Shown here one piece after another: positions 10,001-14,402 of a DNA stretch of 18,430 nucleotides. The position numbers and the translations under genes were made by a program. Origin of the DNA: Baffinella frigidus (taxonomy: Eukaryota > Cryptophyceae > Cryptomonadales > Baffinellaceae); contig MU646465.1 in NCBI GenBank assembly GCA_026770585.1, forward strand, positions 12,477 to 30,906. The letters are read 5' to 3'. The notes under the pieces are model-generated. The model did not search any database, was not told the DNA's origin, and saw nothing but the letters and a program-made list of their open reading frames with translations. The stretch's first letter is position 1, and the number at the start of each line of letters is the position of its first letter.

Positions 10001-13000
10001 AATGAGGCAAGCGTAGAACAGGATCCAGAAACGTTCCGGTCGAATCCTAAGGCAAGTCACTGCCACTACCCATATTAGGTGCAGGGGCGTGTGCCACAAG
10101 TTTAACTCAAACGCTCAACGTGTGGACCAGCCTTTAGCCGGTTTCTGGTGCGATCCTCTGTACCGGGAGGCTTGATGTGATCCGAAAGGAAGCATGGCCT
10201 TTCTGCAGAACCAGTTCCAGTGTCCGCCTATGTTGGGAGCTCGAAGACTGAAAGGAGAGAGAATGGTAATTTGTTGCTAAACAACCAGCGTCAGCGCTGC
10301 ACATGCCTTCCGCATTGTGCTACACACTGTACCCCGTGTCGGCTGCTCTTACGAGCTTTTTTTCGGATGGATTCTATCTCCACATCCTACATACCTAACT
10401 ACTGCAAAGCCCGAGGGGAGGTCTGCGGATCATTTCCAAGCCACACGATTTAATTGGGAGGCCGTTTCTACGCCCTTACCTATTTCTCCTAGTAAATCTC
10501 GCCGCCTACTGTGGACGGCAACAGCCTCAACTCGCATCCGTGGTACCCACCCACACAGTGGACTACGGACCTTTCATCAAAAGTCAACTTACCCTGGGGT
10601 ATTCAACTTCAAAGATTTTCCATGCAAATCTGGTCACGTTACCGCTAAATCTAGGGGTCCCGAAACCCTGGAAGCCCACCGTGTGGGTAGGGCGAGATGT
10701 CCGATAAATTCATACAGCGGACTTCGAAGGGATTTTGAATGACCCCCTATTGAACAATCCATAGGTCCTACGGTAGGCAATACCGTAGGCACATAGGGGG
10801 GTTCCTGCGGATAAGGTAACGAAAAATTCCTTAGATTTGGCTATATTTCCCCTTCGTATCCCGCTGTGTGGTGTCCGTCTCTGCTGGGCGTTCAAAAAAC
10901 CTAAAGGACCTAAAGGACGCAGTAGGAGAGGAGAGGCGGGACGGATGAGAGGGGCTTATCCGGGGAAACCTATTTTTCTTTAGTTTGATGGCAAGGAAAA
11001 TTACTACATAAATGCTTTAATATTACTAATAAGAACGAACTGTGTAGTAATTTTCCTTGCCATCAAACTAAAGAAAACTAGGTTTCCCCGGATAAGCCTG
11101 ATGCGTCCAGAGTCGTGAACGCGAGAGCCGACACAGGCTCTACCATTCTGGGGATAAAGTCACTCCGGCTATCCCTTAAGTGGCGAGTAGGCTCATACGC
11201 CCTACGGTAGGGCCCTAGGACCTCCCCGGATAAAGGCGTTGCTCTCGAGGATGTTCGACGGGGACGCTTCTTCTTCGGTGCTTTGCTGCTTTGTATTACA
11301 CTCACCTCGAAGGCCACGCCCACCTCACTCCTGAGGAGATGGGAACACTCTTCTTCTCGAGTGGGGCTCGCAACCTCTTCTTCTCGAGTGGGGCTCACAA
11401 CCTCTGAAGGACTTTTTCTCGAGTGAGGCTCACAACCTGTGGACGGCAGGTGCGCACGCTGACGGGGCACTGGCAAGGAGTGCCAAGCGTGCAATTTTCT
11501 CCGGACGGAAAGCGCATCGTCACGGGATCGTGGGACGCGCTGATCAAGACCTGGGACGTCGCGACCGGACTGGAGGTGCGCACGGATCCGGGTAGTTGCG
11601 AACGGATCCGGGTAGTTGCGTACGGATCCGGGTAGTTAAGTAGGACCCTACCCTATCGCCTACCGTAGGGTACCCGTACCCGGTCTTCGTACCCGTACCC
11701 GAAGTCGTGAAGACCTGGGACCTGGCGACGGGCGCGACAGTGTGACCTTTCTTTCTAGTTAGATTGATACTTTATTGCCAAACAACCAGCGACAGCGCCA
11801 CACATGCTCGACGCATTGTGCCACTACTGTACCCCGTGTCGGCCGCTCATACGAGCATTTTCCGGATGGATTCTTACTCCACCTCCTACCCTGTGTTTCT
11901 ATCAACACGGCTAACAACACTGCGCGCGCGAGAGAGAGACCTTGATCACTTGTAGAGACCTTTATCACCATCCGACAACCCTAACAGGACGCCCACATAC
12001 CAAAATCGGTCGAGGGCAAGGACGTTGGATTCCGACGGTACGTGCAGGGGGGCGGCAGGGTGTAGGGGCGGGAGTGCGGAGAGAGGGGCGGGTTGGCTGC
12101 AGCTTATCGGGGCACGATGTGGTTGGGGATAAAACCCTCAAGTGGCGAGTAGGCGCATACGCCCTACCCTAGGTCGAGGCCATGGACGTTGGATTCCGAC
12201 GTCCTTGCCCCAATGTGCACCAGAAAAACAGAAGGACCTCAGGGATGTGAGCTTTCTGTGAGGGCTGGCGGGGGGTGGGTGGGTGTAGGGGCAGCAGCTC
12301 GGTGGGAGGCTTGGTGCGTAAGCATAGCCTTTCTGCAGAACCAGTTCTAGTGCCCGCCTATGCTGGGAGCTCGAAGACCCAAAGGACCTAACGGTAGCAG
12401 CAGGAGCGTGGAGAGGCTTGGGGTGGCTGTGACCTATCTGATCTCCATACAAGTATTAATTTATTGCTTTTCGGCAACGAAAATTACCACACGGTTTGCT
12501 CATAAAAGTAATAGTAAAGCATTTGTGTAGTAAATTTCGTTGCGCCAAAAGCAATTTATTAATACTTTTGTGGTGATGATATCGGAGCTTGGGAGGGTCT
12601 ACCATTCTCTCTCTGGGCAGGTGCGCACGTTTGGGCATAACTGCACGGGCATTTGCGTCTGCATCCGGACGCAGGGTGGTGACCTCAACGTGAACCCAGC
12701 CTGCCCGGGGGGAGGGCACTCGGATGGCGTGATCAGCGTGGGCTTCTCTTCGGACGGGAAGCGCATCGTCAGCGGGTCGATGGACAACACCGTAAAGATC
12801 TGGGTCGCGGCGACGGGCGCGGCGGTACGTGCAGGGGGGCGGCAGGGTGTAGGGGCGGGAGTTAGGAGAGAGGGGCGGGTTGGCTGTAGCTTATCGGGGC
12901 ACGATGTGGTTGGGGATAAAACCCTCAAGTGGCGAGTAGGCGCATACGCCCTACCCTAGGGCCCTAGGACCCTAGGACCTGCGTAGGACCTCTTGGGGGT

Positions 13001-14348
13001 CACAATTGACCCTTTCGCCACTTGAGGGATAGGCATGAGTGCGGAGGGAAGCGTGTGGTCGCGTGGGAGGGGATTTATCCGGGGAAACCTATTTTTCTTT
13101 AGTTTGATGGCAAGGAAAATTACTACATAAATGCTTTAATATTACTAATAAGAACGAATTGTGTAGTAATTTTCCTTGCCATCAAACTAAAGAAAAATAG
13201 GTTTCCCCGGATAAGGATGTCTCCCGGCGCCGCACAACAGGGCAGGGGCGTGCCCCACGGTAGGGCAAGATGTCCGCCTATTCGCACACCGGACTTCGAA
13301 GGGATTTTGAATACCCCCGATTGAACCATCCATCGGCCCTACGGTAGGCAATACCGTAGGGACAGAGGGGTGGTTCCTACGGATAAGGTAACAGGAAACG
13401 CCTTGGATTTGGCCATAGTTCCCTTTCGGTCTCTCGGGAGAGGATGCGGTAGGGAAGGGGCGAGGGGGCCTGAATGTGATCCGAAAGGAAGCCTGGCTTT
13501 TCTGCAGAACAAGTTCCGGTGCCCGCCTGTGGTGGGAGTTGAAAGAACCTAAAGGACCTAAAGGAGGGAACGGATGGGAGGGGGTTGAAGACTCATCTCC
13601 ACAAACGTATTGATGAATTGCGTTTGGCTCAACGAAATTTACTACACAAACGCTCTACTATTACTTTTATGAGTAAATCGTGTAGTAATTTTCGTTGCCG
13701 AAAAGCAAGTAATTAATACTTGTATGGAGATTAAGACGGGGAGGAAGCATGTCGATATCGTGTTTTATTAGCTGGGGTTCGCCGGCCGACCCGGGCCTTC
13801 TCTTAGTCCAAAGTTCGGTTCCGCCTACGTTGAATGCAGGCACCGTCTTGCCTATTCAGCATGGCTTTTCTGCAGAACAAGCTCCAGCGTCCGCCTATGT
13901 TGGGAGCTCGAAGAACCTGAAGGACCTGACGGGGCTGTGACGCGAAGCGTTGACGGCACGTTTATCCGGGGAAACCTATTTTTCTTTCATTTGATGGCAA
14001 CGAAAATTACTACACAATTCGTTCTTATTAGTAATAGTAAAGCATTTGTGTAGTAATTTTCGTTGCCATCACATGAAAGAAAAATATGTTTCCTCGGATA
14101 AACGTGTGCAGAGAGAGGTCGGTAATGTATTACCAAACCAGCGCCAGCATCGCACACGCCCTAAGCAATGTGCTACTTACTGTACCCCGTGTCGGCCGCT
14201 CTGTCCACTTAGCAGTTGCAGCAGGCTTCACAGATACAGTACATCTCAACCATGTGTACTGGAATCTTATCCATTGCCCTGGAACCTAACCGGAATCTCA
14301 CCGTGCATTCAAGGTGAAAAGGAACTCGGCCGCTGCTTGGTGGGTGGG

Positions 14349-14402
<54 letters not shown>

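Larger units (their letters stand above)
9802..11449 (+). other. WD40-gene intron 6
   Basis: 1648 nt, GT-AG. It contains four inverted-repeat elements, one introner-like copy and one copy of the terminal-exon segment (about 10178-10262). The tail is a tandem module TTCTCGAGTGGGGCTC...CAACCTC (about 11349-11440) that also ends intron 3 in diverged form. Confidence 0.72.
11576..12620 (+). other. WD40-gene intron 7
   Basis: 1045 nt, GT-AG. It begins with a 21-nt triplet containing CGGATCCGGGTAGTTGCG (11579-11640), then an exon 3'-end shard (11704-11740), an introner-like copy, the donor-segment copy flanked by 18-bp repeats (12020-12201), a terminal-exon segment copy (about 12313-12395) and an inverted-repeat element. 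Confidence 0.72.

Noticed and set aside
13749-13940. 63-codon open frame ending [18 protein letters not shown]
   Set aside because: Its end is an intronic copy of the terminal-exon segment. It lacks WD40 features and sits among elements within intron 8.
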